From Lachnospiraceae bacterium (GTDB lineage: Bacteria > Bacillota > Clostridia > Lachnospirales > Lachnospiraceae), in the NCBI GenBank assembly GCA_017412265.1, contig JAFPYK010000183.1:1-5242 (forward strand): 5,242 bases of DNA. Direction: 5' to 3'. Below are positions 5,127 through 5,242 of the stretch, piece by piece (position 1 is the first letter of the stretch; the number at the start of each line of letters is the position of its first letter). The position numbers were made by a program, and so were the translations under genes. The notes below the pieces were generated by a model that saw only the letters and a program-made list of their open reading frames with translations, was not told where the DNA came from and made no database searches.

Positions 5127-5242
5127 TTACTTCAGGAAGCCGTTGATGATCTGCTCCTCGGCCTCCTGCTCGGTCAGGCCCAGCGTCATCAGCTTGATGA
5201 TCTGGTCGCCCGCGATCTTGCCGATGGCCGCCTCATGCACCA
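5127..5242 (-). CDS. sufB: SufB/SufD family Fe-S cluster assembly protein, C-terminal end (partial)
   Basis: The last 37 codons of a gene that continues beyond the right edge, ending with TAA at 5127-5129. The visible peptide starts VHEAAIGKIAGDQIIKL and ends EEQIINGFLK. This matches the C-terminal helical tail of SufB/SufD proteins, where a His-Glu-Ala segment is followed by an Ile-Gly-Lys-Ile-like strand and a final IxNGF. The HEA segment favours SufB over SufD, but clostridial SufBC-only systems carry a single hybrid-like protein, so the exact name is uncertain. The role is a cytosolic scaffold that, with the ATPase SufC, builds Fe-S clusters. It is the last gene of its transcription unit, since a terminator and a new promoter follow before the cysteine desulfidase gene. 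Confidence 0.85.
   Translation of the reverse strand, partial: VHEAAIGKIAGDQIIKLMTLGLTEQEAEEQIINGFLK

Overview
The window looks like chromosomal DNA of an anaerobic, GC-rich Firmicute of the Clostridia, probably a gut Lachnospiraceae/Oscillospiraceae-type organism. The reasons are a DUF4250 small protein (a clostridial family), a SufB/D protein of the clostridial type, strong AGGAGG-type ribosome binding sites, intrinsic terminators with long U tracts, and GC-rich third codon positions. The genus cannot be fixed from the sequence.

Layout from left to right. Positions 1-58 (minus strand) look like the first 58 nt of a group II intron whose body lies left of the window. It sits directly behind the hairpin terminator (63-94) of mgtE, the insertion habit of class C bacterial group II introns. 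mgtE (119-1528, minus) encodes a CBS-domain-gated Mg2+ channel/transporter. A 342-bp divergent intergenic region (1529-1870) holds a sigma70-type promoter for each direction. The mgtE transcript would have a leader of about 220 nt. That leader contains a nested four-helix RNA fold and a possible 31-codon upstream ORF with its own Shine-Dalgarno sequence. I do not recognise the fold and do not see the M-box signature there.

On the plus strand a MATE-family multidrug/cation antiporter (1871-3247) overlaps by 23 nt a 60-residue DUF4250 protein (3225-3407). Both end at a perfect 14-bp terminator (3421-3452). The gap 3453-3618 carries a degenerate tandem repeat of about 20 bp and a GC-rich hairpin, with no gene.

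On the minus strand a CyuA/YhaM-type L-cysteine desulfidase (UPF0597; 3670-4944) has its own promoter and terminator. Upstream of it, after another terminator, lies the C-terminal end of a SufB/SufD Fe-S cluster scaffold gene (5127-5242, running off the right edge). A cysteine-degrading Fe-S enzyme next to Fe-S assembly machinery makes a sulfur/iron theme on the right. The left half deals with Mg2+ homeostasis and membrane transport. I see no defence system, CRISPR array, tRNA or rRNA. The least ordinary items are the mgtE leader and the terminator-targeted intron.
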